Positions 1 to 10,101 are shown, numbered from the stretch's first letter. The stretch: 64,000 nucleotides of DNA from Dechloromonas sp. CZR5 (GCF_008711155.1 NZ_VUYQ01000002.1:434001-498000), one strand, 5' to 3'. Numbers and translations are program-made. Notes: a model not told the origin generated them from the sequence alone.

Positions 1-1
1 C

Positions 2-502
2 GGCGGTGCCGGTACCCCGGCGGCCCTGCCGCAGAAATCGCTGAAGGAGAAAGGCTTCAAGGGTCTCATCTACCAGACGCACGGCGTCGCCAACAACGAC
101 TTCCTGCGTGTCTGCGGCAAGGATTGCGAGGACACCGTGCTGCCCACCGGCCCGGTGCTCGTCGCCGCCCAGTTGCCGGCCGACAATCCGGTCAAGAAAA
201 CCGCCACGGAATACGTCGGCAAATACGAAGCCGCATACGGCAAGGGCAGCGTGAACGCGTTCGGCGGCTATGCCTGGGACGCCGGCATCCTGCTCGCCAA
301 TGCCGCCCCCGTGGCGCTCAAGAAGGCCCAGCCGGGCAGCAAGGAATTCCGCGCCGCCCTGCGCGACGCGCTGGAGGCCACCCGGAATGTCGCCGGCTCG
401 CACGGCGTATACAACATGAGTGCCAACGACCACCTCGGTCTCGATCAACGCGCCCGCGTCATGGTCACGATCAAGGCTGGTGGCTGGAAACTCGCAAAGT
501 AA
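2..502 (+). CDS. ABC transporter substrate-binding protein, branched-chain amino acid type (5' end outside window)
   Basis: This is the C-terminal 166 residues of a periplasmic binding protein of the Leu/Ile/Val (LivK-like, peripla_BP_6) family; the reading frame is open at the window edge. It aligns without gaps to the C-terminal part of the next gene, about three quarters identical by eye (for example LIYQTHGVANNDFLRV and the ending RVMVTI...WKL), so the pair is a tandem duplication. It has two cysteines (RVCGKDCED) where the neighbour has Gly and Val. It probably captures an amino acid or related ligand for the permease/ATPase proteins encoded downstream; the ligand cannot be told from sequence. 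Confidence 0.9.
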   Translation, partial: GGAGTPAALPQKSLKEKGFKGLIYQTHGVANNDFLRVCGKDCEDTVLPTGPVLVAAQLPADNPVKKTATEYVGKYEAAYGKGSVNAFGGYAWDAGILLANAAPVALKKAQPGSKEFRAALRDALEATRNVAGSHGVYNMSANDHLGLDQRARVMVTIKAGGWKLAK

Positions 503-516
503 GCATGCAAGACGTG

Positions 517-541
517 CCGCTGCCCCGAAATGGTGCAGCGG
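517..541 (+). other. small hairpin between the two binding-protein genes
   Basis: CCGCTGC and GCAGCGG form a 7-bp stem around an 11-nt loop in the 79-bp gap. There is no U-tract, so it is more likely an mRNA-processing or stability element than a terminator. The function is inferred. Confidence 0.35.
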
Positions 542-581
542 TGCATGGTAGACTTCCTTCTTTCCTTTCCGGGGTGAAATC

Positions 582-1721
582 ATGATTAAAAAGCTGACCG
601 TCGCCGTTCTCGCCACCTTGTCCACCGCTGCTCTGGCCGACATCAACGTCGGTGTTTCCGTCGCCGCCACCGGCCCGGCCGCCTCGCTCGGCATCCCTGA
701 AAAGAACACTTTCGCCCTGCTGCCGGCGACCATTGCCGGCGAAAAGGTCAATTACATCGTCCTCGACGATGCGACCGACCCGACCGCCGCGACCAAAAAC
801 ATCAAGAAGCTGATCAGCGAGAACAAGGTCGATATCGTCGTCGGTTCGACCACCACCCCGAGCTCGCTGGCCATGATGGACGTGGCTGTCGAGAACGAAA
901 CTCCACTGATCTCCATGGCCGGTTCGGCCATCGTCGTCGAGCCGATGGACGACAAGCGCAAGTGGGTGTTCAAGACCGCCCAGAACGATGCCCACATGGC
1001 GACCGCGCTGGTCCAGCACATGACCGACAAGAACGTGCACAGCGTTGCCTTCATCGGCTTTGCCGACGCCTATGGCGAAGGCTGGTACAAGGAATTCGCC
1101 AAGATCGCCGAGGCCCGCAAGCTGAAGATCGTGGCCAGCGAGCGCTACCAGCGCAACGACACCTCGGTGACCGGCCAGATTCTCAAGATCATCGCCGCCA
1201 AGCCGGATGCCGTGCTGGTTGGCGGTGCCGGCACCCCGGCTGCCCTGCCGCAGAAGGTCCTCAAGGAAAAAGGCTACAAGGGCCTGATCTACCAGACCCA
1301 CGGCGTCGCCAACAACGACTTCCTGCGCGTCGGCGGCAAGGATGTCGAAGGCGCCTTCCTGCCGGTCGGCCCGATGGTCGTCGCCGCCCAGTTGCCGGCT
1401 GACCACCCGGTCAAGAAGTCGGCCATGGAATATGTCACCAAGTACGAAGCCGCCCACGGCAAGGGCAGCGTCAGCTCCTTCGGCGGCCATGCTTGGGATG
1501 CCGGCGTGCTGCTGCAGAACGCCGTTCCGGTCGCCCTCAAGAAGGCCAAGCCGGGTACCGTCGAGTTCCGCCGTGCCCTGCGCGATGCGCTGGAAAGCAC
1601 CAAGAACGTGGCCGGCGCCCATGGCATCTTCAACCTGACGCCGAACGACCACCAGGGTTTCGACCAGCGCGCCCGCGTCATGGTCACCATCGAGAACGGT
1701 ACCTGGAAGCTGCTCAAGTAA
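582..1721 (+). CDS. ABC transporter substrate-binding protein, branched-chain amino acid type
   Basis: A 379-residue periplasmic binding protein. The start gives a classic signal peptide (MIKKLTVAVLATLSTAALA) cleaved before DINVG. The body is the LivK/peripla_BP_6 fold, with segments such as VGVSVAATGPAASLG at the N-terminus and GHAWDAGVLL near the C-terminus. It is the full-length paralogue of the truncated gene at the window start and lies directly upstream of the fused permease-ATPase gene, so it is expected to deliver ligand to that transporter. The exact ligand (branched-chain or aromatic amino acid, or another small acid) is not visible. Confidence 0.92.
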   Translation: MIKKLTVAVLATLSTAALADINVGVSVAATGPAASLGIPEKNTFALLPATIAGEKVNYIVLDDATDPTAATKNIKKLISENKVDIVVGSTTTPSSLAMMDVAVENETPLISMAGSAIVVEPMDDKRKWVFKTAQNDAHMATALVQHMTDKNVHSVAFIGFADAYGEGWYKEFAKIAEARKLKIVASERYQRNDTSVTGQILKIIAAKPDAVLVGGAGTPAALPQKVLKEKGYKGLIYQTHGVANNDFLRVGGKDVEGAFLPVGPMVVAAQLPADHPVKKSAMEYVTKYEAAHGKGSVSSFGGHAWDAGVLLQNAVPVALKKAKPGTVEFRRALRDALESTKNVAGAHGIFNLTPNDHQGFDQRARVMVTIENGTWKLLK

Positions 1722-1745
1722 ACCGGCTGGCGACCGCGGCGTTGC

Positions 1746-1780
1746 CCCGCGCTGCCGTGCGCTAGCACGGCCTGCGCGGG
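1746..1780 (+). other. GC-rich stem-loop between binding protein and permease genes
   Basis: Nested arms CCCGCGC...GCGCGGG and CCGTGC...GCACGG enclose a GCTA loop, with only small internal bulges. No U-run follows. In binding-protein transporter operons a stem at this position commonly protects the upstream mRNA or partly attenuates transcription, so the binding protein is made in excess; that role is an inference here. Confidence 0.5.
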
Positions 1781-1873
1781 CGGCGCCCGGGCGTTGCTTC
1801 GCTCAAGTGCCGTGCCATCCGGAACGGCTGCATGGTGCGCCAAGCGCACTTTTTCTTTATTGATTCCGGTCAC

Positions 1874-4729
1874 ATGGACCTCCAGATTCTCCTTCTCCTC
1901 GGTCAGGACGGCGTCACCAACGGCGCCATCTACGCCCTGCTTGCCCTCGCGCTGGTTCTGGTCTTTGCCGTCACCCGCGTCATTTTCATCCCGCAGGGCG
2001 AATTCGTCGCCTTCGGTGCGCTGACCCTCGCGTCGCTACAGGCCGGCCAGGTGCCGGGCACCGTGTGGCTGCTGCTCGGCCTGGGGAGTGCCGTGGCCAT
2101 GCTCGACGGCTACCGCCTGGTGCGCGACGGCCGCTTTGCCAAGCTGCCCACCTTGCTGATCGCCAATGTCGGCATTCCGCTGATCGCGGCGGCCGGGCTG
2201 TTCGCCATGCCGCCCAGCCAATTACCGCTGTGGGGCCAGGTCATTCTCGCCATGCTGCTGGTCGTGCCGCTCGGTCCGATGATCTACCGCATCGCCTTCC
2301 AACCGCTGGCCAGCGCACCGGTTCTGGTGCTGCTCATTGTCTCGGTCGCCGTGCATCTGGCGCTGATCGGCCTTGGCCTGCTTTTTTTCGGTGCCGAGGG
2401 TTGGCGCACGCCGGCCTTTACCGATCTCAGCTTCGAACTGGCCGGTGCGCCGCTGCAGGGACAAACCATCCTCGTCATCGTCGCCTCGGCACTGCTCATC
2501 ATCGGCCTCTATTTCTTCTTCGAGCGCACGATCTACGGCAAGGCCCTGCGCGCCACCGCGATGAACCGCACCGGCGCCCGCCTGATGGGCATTCCGCCCA
2601 TCCTCGCCGGCAAGCTGTGCTTCACGCTGGCCGCCGCCATCGGTGCCTTCTCCGGCATCCTGATCGCACCGATCACCACCATCTACTACGATTCCGGCTT
2701 CCTGATCGGTCTCAAGGGCTTCGTCGGCGCCATCATCGGTGGCCTGGCCTCCTACCCGATCGCCGCGCTGGGTGCCATCCTGGTCGGACTGCTCGAGTCC
2801 TTCTCGTCCTTCCACGCCAGCGCCTTCAAGGAGGTCATCGTCTTCACGCTGATCATCCCCGTACTGCTGTGGCGCTCCCTGACGGCTCACCATATCGAGG
2901 AAGAAGAGGAAAAGGGCGACGAAGTGGTCGGCGGCAATACGTCGGGCAAAGCCGGTACCGCCAGTGCGCTGCGTCGCCATGCGCCGCTCCTCGCCTTCAT
3001 TGCCGTCCTTGCCGTTGCCCCGCAGCTGTTGCCGGAGTTTTCGGTCACCCTGCTCAACTACATCGGCCTCTACGCCATCGTCGCCGTCGGCCTCGTGCTG
3101 CTGACCGGGGTCGGTGGCCTGACTTCCTTCGGCCAGGCGGCTTTCGTCGGCCTCGGCGCCTACACCACGGCCTGGTTGACGACGGTGCATGGCGTCTCGC
3201 CCTGGCTCACGCTCTTCATCGGCATGGCCCTGACCGCCGCCGTCGCGCTGTCGCTCGGCTTCATCACCCTGCGCATGGGCGGCCACTACCTGCCGCTGGG
3301 CACCATCGCCTGGGGTATCAGTCTCTATTTCCTGTTCGGCAACGTCGAATTCCTCGGCGGCCATACCGGCATCACCGGCATTCCGTCGGTAACGCTGTTC
3401 GGCTGGGAACTGAAGTCGGGACGCGAGTTCTTCTACCTGATCTGGCTGATAGTCGTGCTCGCCATCATCAGCATCAGCAACCTGCTCGATTCGCGCGTCG
3501 GCCGTGCCATCCGCGCCCTCAAGGGCGGTACCGTGATGGCCGAGGCGATGGGTGTGAACACCGCCCGTGAAAAGATCATCATCTTCCTGATCGCCGCCAT
3601 GCTGGCCAGCGTTTCCGGCTGGCTCTACGCCCACCTGCAACGCTTCGTGAACCCGACGCCATTCGCGCTGAACCAGGGGATCGAATACCTGTTCATGGCC
3701 GTGGTCGGCGGCATCGGTCACGTCTGGGGCGCCGTGCTCGGCGCCGGCGTCATCACGGTGCTGAAACAGTGGCTGCAGGACTGGCTGCCGCAACTGCTCG
3801 GCCAGAGCGGCAACTTCGAGATCATCGTCTTCGGCATCGCCATGGTGCTGGTGCTGCAGAAGGCACGGGCGGGGCTGTGGCCCGTCATCCTGCGCCTGTT
3901 GCCGGCCCGCGCCGTCAGCCGCGAGATTCCGCAAGCCGAGCCGCTGCCGCGCCGCCAGCCGACGGCCAGCGGCACCGTCCTGCTGGAAGCCAGCGAGGTC
4001 ACCAAGCGCTTTGGCGGTCTGGTTGCCAACAACAACATGAGCCTGAGCGTGAAGGCCGGCGAAGTGATGGCACTGATCGGCCCCAACGGCGCCGGCAAGA
4101 GCACGATGTTCAACTGCATTTCGGCGGTCAATCCGGCCACCGAAGGCAAGATCGCCTTCCTCGGCGAATCGACGGCCGACCTTCAGGCCCGCGACATCGC
4201 CAGGCGCGGCATGAGCCGGACCTTCCAGCACGTGCGCCTGCTCGGCAACATGAGCGTGCTGGAAAACGTCGCCATCGGCGCCCATCTGCGCGGCAGCAAG
4301 GGCGTCTTGTCGTCTGCCCTGCGCCTCGACCGTGCCGAGGAAAACCGCCTGCTTGCCGAAGCCGCCCGCCAGATCGAGCGCGTTGGCTTGGGTGAGCACA
4401 TGTTCGATCCGGCCGGCAGCCTGGCGCTTGGCCAGCAGCGCATTGTCGAGATTGCCCGGGCGCTGGCTTCCGATCCCTGCCTGCTGCTCCTCGACGAGCC
4501 GGCCGCCGGCCTGCGCTACCGCGAGAAACAGGCGCTGGCCGAACTGCTGCGCAAGCTGCGCGCCGAAGGCATGGGCATCCTGCTCGTCGAACACGACATG
4601 GATTTCGTCATGGGCCTGGCCGACCGCATCGTGGTCATGGAATTCGGCGAAAAGATCGCCGAAGGCCTGCCCGAGCAGGTACAGAAGGATCCGAAGGTAC
4701 TTGAAGCCTATCTGGGAGGGGTCGAATAA
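1874..4729 (+). CDS. LivH-LivM-LivG fusion: branched-chain amino acid-type ABC permease and ATPase in one chain
   Basis: A 951-residue protein combining three subunits that are normally separate. Residues about 1-345 are a LivH-type permease ([21 protein letters not shown]), about 380-690 a LivM-type permease ([21 protein letters not shown]), and about 700-951 a LivG-type ATPase with Walker [10 protein letters not shown] near residue 736, signature LALGQQR and Walker B LLLLDEP. The first half also carries an extra hydrophobic stretch after residue 60 compared with a compact LivH. The start at MDLQILLL is preferred to an in-frame ATG 42 bp upstream because it begins at the family N-terminus. 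The stop overlaps the livF start (TAATG), so the two are translationally coupled. Confidence 0.92.
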   Translation: MDLQILLLLGQDGVTNGAIYALLALALVLVFAVTRVIFIPQGEFVAFGALTLASLQAGQVPGTVWLLLGLGSAVAMLDGYRLVRDGRFAKLPTLLIANVGIPLIAAAGLFAMPPSQLPLWGQVILAMLLVVPLGPMIYRIAFQPLASAPVLVLLIVSVAVHLALIGLGLLFFGAEGWRTPAFTDLSFELAGAPLQGQTILVIVASALLIIGLYFFFERTIYGKALRATAMNRTGARLMGIPPILAGKLCFTLAAAIGAFSGILIAPITTIYYDSGFLIGLKGFVGAIIGGLASYPIAALGAILVGLLESFSSFHASAFKEVIVFTLIIPVLLWRSLTAHHIEEEEEKGDEVVGGNTSGKAGTASALRRHAPLLAFIAVLAVAPQLLPEFSVTLLNYIGLYAIVAVGLVLLTGVGGLTSFGQAAFVGLGAYTTAWLTTVHGVSPWLTLFIGMALTAAVALSLGFITLRMGGHYLPLGTIAWGISLYFLFGNVEFLGGHTGITGIPSVTLFGWELKSGREFFYLIWLIVVLAIISISNLLDSRVGRAIRALKGGTVMAEAMGVNTAREKIIIFLIAAMLASVSGWLYAHLQRFVNPTPFALNQGIEYLFMAVVGGIGHVWGAVLGAGVITVLKQWLQDWLPQLLGQSGNFEIIVFGIAMVLVLQKARAGLWPVILRLLPARAVSREIPQAEPLPRRQPTASGTVLLEASEVTKRFGGLVANNNMSLSVKAGEVMALIGPNGAGKSTMFNCISAVNPATEGKIAFLGESTADLQARDIARRGMSRTFQHVRLLGNMSVLENVAIGAHLRGSKGVLSSALRLDRAEENRLLAEAARQIERVGLGEHMFDPAGSLALGQQRIVEIARALASDPCLLLLDEPAAGLRYREKQALAELLRKLRAEGMGILLVEHDMDFVMGLADRIVVMEFGEKIAEGLPEQVQKDPKVLEAYLGGVE

Positions 4730-5484
4730 TGAGCATGACCCACCTGCACGACAACGAGGTCATCCTTGACGTCAAGAACCTGCGCGTCGCCTACGGCAAG
4801 GTCGAGGCACTGCACGAAGTCAGCCTGACCATCCGCCGCGGCGAGATCGTTACCGTGATCGGCCCCAATGGCGCCGGCAAGACGACCCTGCTCTCCGCCC
4901 TGATGGGCCTGCTGCCATCCGACGGCGACATCGTCTACATGGGCCACCTGCAGAAGCACGACCGCTCGGTCGAACATCTCGTCCGCCACGGCATGACCTT
5001 GGTGCCGGAAAAGCGTGAGCTGTTCGCCGAAATGAGCGTCGAGGACAACCTGCTGCTCGGCGCCTTCGACCGCTACCGCACCGGCCACCGCGACGAGATC
5101 GAGACCATGGACGAGGTCTTCGAACTCTTCCCGCGCCTACAGGAGCGCCGCAACCAACTGGCCGGCACGCTCTCCGGCGGCGAACGCCAGATGCTCGCTA
5201 TGGGCCGCGCCCTGATGGCCAAGCCGAAGCTGCTGATGCTCGACGAGCCCAGTCTTGGCCTCGCCCCGCTGATCATCAAGGAAATCTTCCGCACCATCTC
5301 GGCACTCAAGGAAACCGGCGTCGCCATCCTGCTCGTCGAGCAGAACGCCCGCGCTGCCCTGCAGGTCTCGGATTACGGCTACGTGCTGGAAACCGGTGAG
5401 GTGTCGCTGGCCGGGCCGAGCGCAGAGCTGGCAGCCGATCCGCGGGTTATCGAGGCTTATCTGGGGCTCGGCCAGAAGCACTGA
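4729..5484 (+). CDS. livF: LivF-type ABC transporter ATP-binding protein
   Basis: A 251-residue cytoplasmic ATPase, the normal length for LivF. It has Walker A GPNGAGKTT, signature LSGGERQMLAMGRALM, Walker B LLMLDEPSLGL and the H-loop region VEQNARAAL. It should pair with the LivG domain of the preceding fusion to power uptake of the ligand bound by the upstream binding proteins. Its ATG shares one base with the preceding TAA. It is the last gene of the operon and is followed by a strong terminator. Confidence 0.93.
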   Translation: MSMTHLHDNEVILDVKNLRVAYGKVEALHEVSLTIRRGEIVTVIGPNGAGKTTLLSALMGLLPSDGDIVYMGHLQKHDRSVEHLVRHGMTLVPEKRELFAEMSVEDNLLLGAFDRYRTGHRDEIETMDEVFELFPRLQERRNQLAGTLSGGERQMLAMGRALMAKPKLLMLDEPSLGLAPLIIKEIFRTISALKETGVAILLVEQNARAALQVSDYGYVLETGEVSLAGPSAELAADPRVIEAYLGLGQKH

Positions 5485-5560
5485 GCCCTCCCGCTGCTCC
5501 AACGCCGGGAGGCTGACTTCGTCACTTCAAGCCATTTGCGATGGTGTACGAAGGCAAAAC

Positions 5561-5594
5561 AAAAAACGGAACCCCAGCGGGTTCCGTTTTTTTA
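5561..5594 (+). terminator. rho-independent terminator after livF
   Basis: The arms AACGGAACCC and GGGTTCCGTT enclose a short loop and are followed by a run of T, with a matching A-run on the 5' side. It ends the ABC transporter operon. Confidence 0.9.
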
Positions 5595-5777
5595 AGCAAG
5601 AGATTCTGCATCCGGCAGGCACCACTGAGCAGTCATTCAGGAGACAGGTCCACTCCGAAGGCTGCCAATTAGCCAATTCGCTCACATCGGCCTTTCCAGA
5701 CGTTCAGGCATCCGGGTAATTTGGTCCCCAATCCAGCGATTTCAGCCAGTTAACATTTGGGAATAGGTCGCATAGGA

Positions 5778-5818
5778 AAAGAGACAAAATGTCCAACGAC
5801 TGGACATTTTGTCTCTTT
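5778..5818. promoter_or_regulatory. perfect 18-bp inverted repeat, candidate upstream activator site
   Basis: AAAGAGACAAAATGTCCA is followed by ACGAC and then its exact reverse complement. The centre is about 98 bp upstream of the predicted sigma-54 transcription start, a usual distance for enhancer-binding-protein sites. It could also fold as RNA, but there is no U-tract and no gene reads into it past the upstream terminator, so a DNA-binding site is the better reading. Confidence 0.6.
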
Positions 5819-5839
5819 CGCAAAGCCAAAACATTTGCA

Positions 5840-5852
5840 TAACCAATTGATT
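5840..5852 (-). promoter_or_regulatory. IHF binding site candidate
   Basis: The minus strand reads AATCAATTGGTTA, a full match to the IHF consensus WATCAANNNNTTR. It lies between the activator palindrome and the -24/-12 promoter, where DNA bending would bring a bound activator to sigma-54 RNA polymerase. Confidence 0.55.
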
Positions 5853-5868
5853 TATATGCAACCAAGCC

Positions 5869-5886
5869 TTGGCCTGCTACGTGCTA
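5869..5886 (+). promoter_or_regulatory. sigma-54 (-24/-12) promoter candidate for the formate dehydrogenase operon
   Basis: TTGGCCTGCTACGTGCTA keeps the invariant GG and GC with exactly 10 bp between them and matches the TTGGCACG-N4-TTGCT consensus at most fixed positions. Predicted transcription starts near 5896. The upstream palindrome and IHF site support it; there is no experimental evidence. Confidence 0.55.
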
Positions 5887-6104
5887 TGTAGAAAGCGCTT
5901 TGATAGGTCCTATTAAGCGAGCTTCCATAAAAAGTGGTGCATTTTTATTGGTTATCAAAGCCGGAGCTTCCTTGCATGTTCGTGCCAGCGGCATACAAGG
6001 TCGAGAGCGTCCAGATCGATAGCCGGTAATCCAGCAATGTCTCCAGCCATTGATCCGTTCGCACTTGAAAAGTTCCATTTTCGAGGATCAATTTGGAGAC
6101 TTTT

Positions 6105-9100
6105 ATGGATAACAAGGAAAAGGCCGCTGCGGGGATCAAAATCAACCGGCGGCAGTTCTTCAAAATCTCGGCTGCGGGGCTTGGGGCATCCAGCATTGCC
6201 GTAGTCGGTGTGATGCCGACGGCGGCGCGGGCCGAAGTGCGCCAGTACAAGCTGTTTCGTGCCACGGAAACACGCAACAACTGCACCTACTGCTCGGTCG
6301 GTTGCGGCATCCTGATTTACAGCCTGGGTGACGGTGCCAAGAACGCCAAGAAGAAAATCTTCCACATCGAAGGTGATCCGGACCATCCGGTCAGCCGGGG
6401 TTCGCTGTGCCCGAAGGGGGCCGGCATTCTCGACTTCGTTCACAGTTCGCAGCGCCTGAAATACCCGGAAGTGCGCGAGGCCGGCAGCAACGAGTGGAAG
6501 CGCATTTCCTGGAATGAGGCGCTTGATCGCATTGCGCGTCTGATGAAGGATGACCGGGACGCCAATTTCATCGAGAAGAACGAGAAGGGGCAGTTGGTCA
6601 ACCGCTGGGCGACCACTGGCTTCCTTGGCTCCTCGGCCGCCAGTAACGAAACTGGCATCCTCGACGTCAAGTTTGCCCGCGCGCTCGGCATGGTGCACCT
6701 TGAAAACCAGGCGCGCCTCTGTCATGGCCCGTCAGTGGCCGGTCTGGCACCATCCTTCGGGCGGGGTGCGATGACCAATAACTGGGTGGATATCAAGAAC
6801 GCCAACGTGATCCTGGTGATGGGTGGCAACCCGGCCGAGGCTCACCCGGTCGGCTTCAAGTGGGCGGTGGAAGCGAAAATTCGCAACAATGCCTACATGA
6901 TGGTCGTCGATCCGCGCTTCAACCGTACCGCCGCGGTCTCCGACTTCTATTCCCCGATCCGCGCCGGCGCCGATACCGCCTTCCTGCTTGGCGTCGCCAA
7001 TTACCTGCTGAGCCAGGACAAGATTCAGCACGAATACGTCAAGGCCAACACCAATGCGCCGTTGATCGTGCGCGAGGACTACGTTTTCGAGAATGGATTG
7101 TTCAGCGGCTACGACGCCGAAAAGCGCAGCTATGACCGGTCGTCCTGGGCCTACGAACTTGGGGCTGACGGCTATGCGCTGCGCGATGAAACGCTGCAGC
7201 ACCCACGTTGCGTCTTCAACCTGCTCAAGAAGCACGTCGAGCGCTACACGCCGGAGATGGTCAGCAACATCTGCGGTACGCCCAAGGCCGATTTCCTGCA
7301 TGTCTGCGAAAAGCTGGCCTCGACCTGCGTTCCCGACAAAACTACCAGCATCCTTTACGCGCTGGGCTGGACCCAGCACGTCGGCGGTTCGCAGATGATC
7401 CGCGCCTCGGCCATCGTCCAGTTGCTGCTCGGCAACATCGGTATGCCAGGCGGCGGCATCAATGCGTTGCGCGGCCATTCCAACGTGCAGGGTTTCACCG
7501 ACCTGGGCGTACTGACCACCATGCTGCCCGGTTACCTGACGCTGCCCAACGACAACCAGGAATCGCTGAAAACTTATCTTGAGCAGCGTACACCCAAGAC
7601 CTTGGCAGACAAACAGATTAACTACTGGAAAAACACCTCCAAGTTCATGGTCAGCTTCCTCAAGGGCATGTGGGGCGACAAGGCTACCGCTGACAACGAG
7701 TGGGGCTATCACTGGTTGCCCAAGTGGGACCGCAGCTACGACGTGATGGCTTTCGTCGAGCAGATGAACAAGGGCAAGGCCAACGGCTACATCATCCAGG
7801 GTTTCAACGTGATCGCCGCCGCCGCCTCGTCGGGCAAGGTGCGCTCGGGGCTGGCCAAGCTCAAGTACCTGGTCGTGATCGATCCGCTGCAGACCGAAAC
7901 CTCGTCGTTCTGGCAGAACCACGGTGAATTCAACGACGTCAATCCGGCCGAAATTCAGACCACCGTATTCCGCCTGCCGTCTTCCTGCTTTGCCGAGGAG
8001 AACGGCTCGATCGCGAATTCCGCGCGCTGGCTACAGTGGCATTGGGCGGCACAGACGCCGCCGCATGAAGCCTGGCACGACGGCAAGTTCCTCGGTTCGC
8101 TGCTGATGAAGCTGCGTGATCTCTACGCCAAGGAAGGCGGCATTTGCCCCGAGCCGCTGATGAACGTGGACTGGCATTACCACGATCCGAAGGATCCGCA
8201 TCCGGAAGAGGTCGCCAAACAGCTCAACGGTTATGCACTGGCTGACCTGTTCGACGACAAGGGTAACCCGGTCGCCAAGAAGGGCGAGCTGCTGTCCAGC
8301 TTCGCCCACCTGCGCGACGACGGGACCACCAGCAGCCTGTGCTGGATTTATACCGGCCAATGGACGCAGGCCGGCAACATGATGGCCCGCCGCGACAATA
8401 CAGATACCGGCCTTGGCAACACGCCGGGTTGGGGTTTCGCCTGGCCGGCCAACCGCCGTCTGCTTTACAACCGCGCCTCGGCCGATCCATCCGGCAAGCC
8501 GTGGGATCCGAATCGCAAGTTCCTGCACTGGGATGGCGTCAAGTGGGGTGGTGCCGATGTGCCCGACTTCCCGCCAACCATCGCGCCGGGGAGCGGGGTG
8601 AGCCCGTTCATCATGTTGCAGGACGGTGTTGGTCACCTGTTCTCGCTGGGCGCGATGACTGATGGCCCCTTCCCCGAGCACTACGAGCCCGAGGAAAGCC
8701 CGATCCCGGCCAATCCGCTGCATTCCGGAAGCGGCAAGAGCCCGGTGGCACGCATCTTCAAGGACGACAAGGAGTCCTTCGGCAGCCGCAACGAGTTCCC
8801 TTACGTCGCGACCTCGTATTCGATTACCGAGATGTTCCGCCACTGGACCAAGCATGCGCACCTCAATGCCGTGGTCCAGCCGGAACAGTTCGTCGAGATC
8901 AGCGAGAAGCTGGCGGCCAGCAAAGGCATCAAGGCTGGCGACCTCATCAAGGTGTCCAGCAAGCGTGGCCACATCCGTGGCAAGGCGGTGGTGACCAAGC
9001 GGGTGATGACCCTGCAGGTGGCCGGGCAGGAGGTTGAACAGGTCGGTATTCCGGTGCACTGGGGATTCGAGGGAACAACCCGCAAGGGCTTCCTGGCCAA

Positions 9101-9182
9101 CATCCTGAGTCCGCGTGTCGGCGACGCCAACACCCATACGCCTGAATACAAGGCTTTCCTAGTTAACATCGAGAAGGCTTGA
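6105..9182 (+). CDS. fdoG: respiratory formate dehydrogenase alpha (molybdopterin) subunit, Cys form
   Basis: A 1025-residue FdnG/FdoG-type catalytic subunit that oxidises formate to CO2 at a bis-MGD molybdenum (or tungsten) centre. A twin-arginine signal (NRRQFFK, residues 14-20) sends the folded protein to the periplasm. Cys60, Cys63, Cys67 and Cys102 fit the N-terminal [4Fe-4S] cluster. The active-site motif is [10 protein letters not shown] with Cys206 where E. coli FdnG/FdoG have selenocysteine. The ATG at 6105 has GGAG upstream; an in-frame TTG at 6093 lies on top of that ribosome-binding site and is rejected. It heads the operon with the beta and gamma subunits, fdhD, fdhE and moaA. 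Confidence 0.95.
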   Translation: MDNKEKAAAGIKINRRQFFKISAAGLGASSIAVVGVMPTAARAEVRQYKLFRATETRNNCTYCSVGCGILIYSLGDGAKNAKKKIFHIEGDPDHPVSRGSLCPKGAGILDFVHSSQRLKYPEVREAGSNEWKRISWNEALDRIARLMKDDRDANFIEKNEKGQLVNRWATTGFLGSSAASNETGILDVKFARALGMVHLENQARLCHGPSVAGLAPSFGRGAMTNNWVDIKNANVILVMGGNPAEAHPVGFKWAVEAKIRNNAYMMVVDPRFNRTAAVSDFYSPIRAGADTAFLLGVANYLLSQDKIQHEYVKANTNAPLIVREDYVFENGLFSGYDAEKRSYDRSSWAYELGADGYALRDETLQHPRCVFNLLKKHVERYTPEMVSNICGTPKADFLHVCEKLASTCVPDKTTSILYALGWTQHVGGSQMIRASAIVQLLLGNIGMPGGGINALRGHSNVQGFTDLGVLTTMLPGYLTLPNDNQESLKTYLEQRTPKTLADKQINYWKNTSKFMVSFLKGMWGDKATADNEWGYHWLPKWDRSYDVMAFVEQMNKGKANGYIIQGFNVIAAAASSGKVRSGLAKLKYLVVIDPLQTETSSFWQNHGEFNDVNPAEIQTTVFRLPSSCFAEENGSIANSARWLQWHWAAQTPPHEAWHDGKFLGSLLMKLRDLYAKEGGICPEPLMNVDWHYHDPKDPHPEEVAKQLNGYALADLFDDKGNPVAKKGELLSSFAHLRDDGTTSSLCWIYTGQWTQAGNMMARRDNTDTGLGNTPGWGFAWPANRRLLYNRASADPSGKPWDPNRKFLHWDGVKWGGADVPDFPPTIAPGSGVSPFIMLQDGVGHLFSLGAMTDGPFPEHYEPEESPIPANPLHSGSGKSPVARIFKDDKESFGSRNEFPYVATSYSITEMFRHWTKHAHLNAVVQPEQFVEISEKLAASKGIKAGDLIKVSSKRGHIRGKAVVTKRVMTLQVAGQEVEQVGIPVHWGFEGTTRKGFLANILSPRVGDANTHTPEYKAFLVNIEKA

Positions 9183-9192
9183 GGAAACCACC

Positions 9193-10101
9193 ATGTCCAT
9201 GCAATCCCAAGACATCATCCGGCGTTCGGCCACCTCCAGCCTGACGCCGCCGCCGCAGGTCCGCGACCACAAGCTGGAAGTCGCCAAACTGATCGACGTA
9301 TCCATCTGTATCGGCTGCAAAGGCTGTCAGGTGGCCTGTTCGGAATGGAACGACCTGCGCGACGAAGTTGGTCATAACCACGGCATCTACGATAACCCGG
9401 TCGACCTCACCGCCAAGAGCTGGACGGTGATGCGCTTCGCCGAGCACCAGAGTGAAGGTGGCCGTCTGCAATGGCTGATCCGCAAGGACGGCTGCATGCA
9501 TTGCGCTGATCCGGGCTGCCTGAAGGCCTGTCCGTCGCCCGGCGCGATCATCCAGTACGCCAACGGCGTCGTCGACTTCCAGTCCGAGCAATGTATCGGT
9601 TGCGGCTATTGCGTCACCGGCTGCCCGTTCAATGTGCCGCGGATCAACAAGGAAGACAACAAGGCCTACAAGTGCACGCTGTGCTCGGACCGTCTGGCTG
9701 TCGGCCAGGAGCCGTCCTGCGTCAAGACATGCCCGACCGGAGCCATCCAGTTCGGAACCAAGGAAGACATGAAGCTGGTGGCCGAGGATCGCGTCAAGGA
9801 TCTGAAGGCACGTGGCTACCCCAATGCCGGCCTGTACGACCCGCAGGGTGTCGGCGGTACGCACGTCATGTACGTGCTGCACCACGCCGACCAGCCGGAG
9901 TTGTACAACGGCTTGCCGAAGGACCCGTCGATCAGCCCACTGGTCGGACTCTGGAAGGGCGTCGCCAAGCCGCTCGCCACGCTGGCACTGGCCGGCGTTG
10001 CCCTGGGCAGCCTGTTCCATTACGTGACCAAGGGGCCGAACGAGGTCTCGAAGGAGATCGAAGACGAGATCGAGGCAGAAGACAAGGAGGAAGCAAAATG
10101 A
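9193..10101 (+). CDS. fdoH: formate dehydrogenase beta (iron-sulfur) subunit
   Basis: A 302-residue FdnH/FdoH-type electron-transfer subunit. Four ferredoxin-like cysteine groups are visible ([43 protein letters not shown] with CVKTCP), enough for four [4Fe-4S] clusters. A single C-terminal membrane helix (about residues 257-278) anchors it, after which the tail is highly acidic. It carries electrons from the alpha subunit to the cytochrome b subunit. Its stop overlaps the gamma-subunit start (ATGA). Confidence 0.95.
   Translation: MSMQSQDIIRRSATSSLTPPPQVRDHKLEVAKLIDVSICIGCKGCQVACSEWNDLRDEVGHNHGIYDNPVDLTAKSWTVMRFAEHQSEGGRLQWLIRKDGCMHCADPGCLKACPSPGAIIQYANGVVDFQSEQCIGCGYCVTGCPFNVPRINKEDNKAYKCTLCSDRLAVGQEPSCVKTCPTGAIQFGTKEDMKLVAEDRVKDLKARGYPNAGLYDPQGVGGTHVMYVLHHADQPELYNGLPKDPSISPLVGLWKGVAKPLATLALAGVALGSLFHYVTKGPNEVSKEIEDEIEAEDKEEAK

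Larger units (their letters stand above)
5595..6104 (+). other. 510-bp non-coding regulatory region upstream of formate dehydrogenase
   Basis: No credible gene is seen. The region is AT-richer than its surroundings and holds, in order, an 18-bp-arm palindrome, a perfect IHF consensus and a -24/-12 promoter candidate, each listed separately. About 200 nt lie between the predicted transcription start and the first codon; the function of this leader is unknown. Confidence 0.7.

Noticed and set aside
2..502. Truncated binding protein as a pseudogene
   Set aside because: The frame is open at the window edge with intact conserved residues, so it is incomplete only because of the window.
2222..4594. 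790-residue open frame antisense to the Liv fusion gene
   Set aside because: The high-GC sense gene produces the opening; the antisense protein is low-complexity (His/Gln/Asp/Arg rich) and has no domain or ribosome-binding site.
5884..6078. 64-residue minus-strand frame in the formate dehydrogenase leader
   Set aside because: No ribosome-binding site or recognised motif; it overlaps the regulatory elements.
6093..6104. TTG start for formate dehydrogenase alpha upstream of the ATG
   Set aside because: The TTG overlaps the GGAG ribosome-binding site of the ATG, and the Tat signal starts properly from the ATG.
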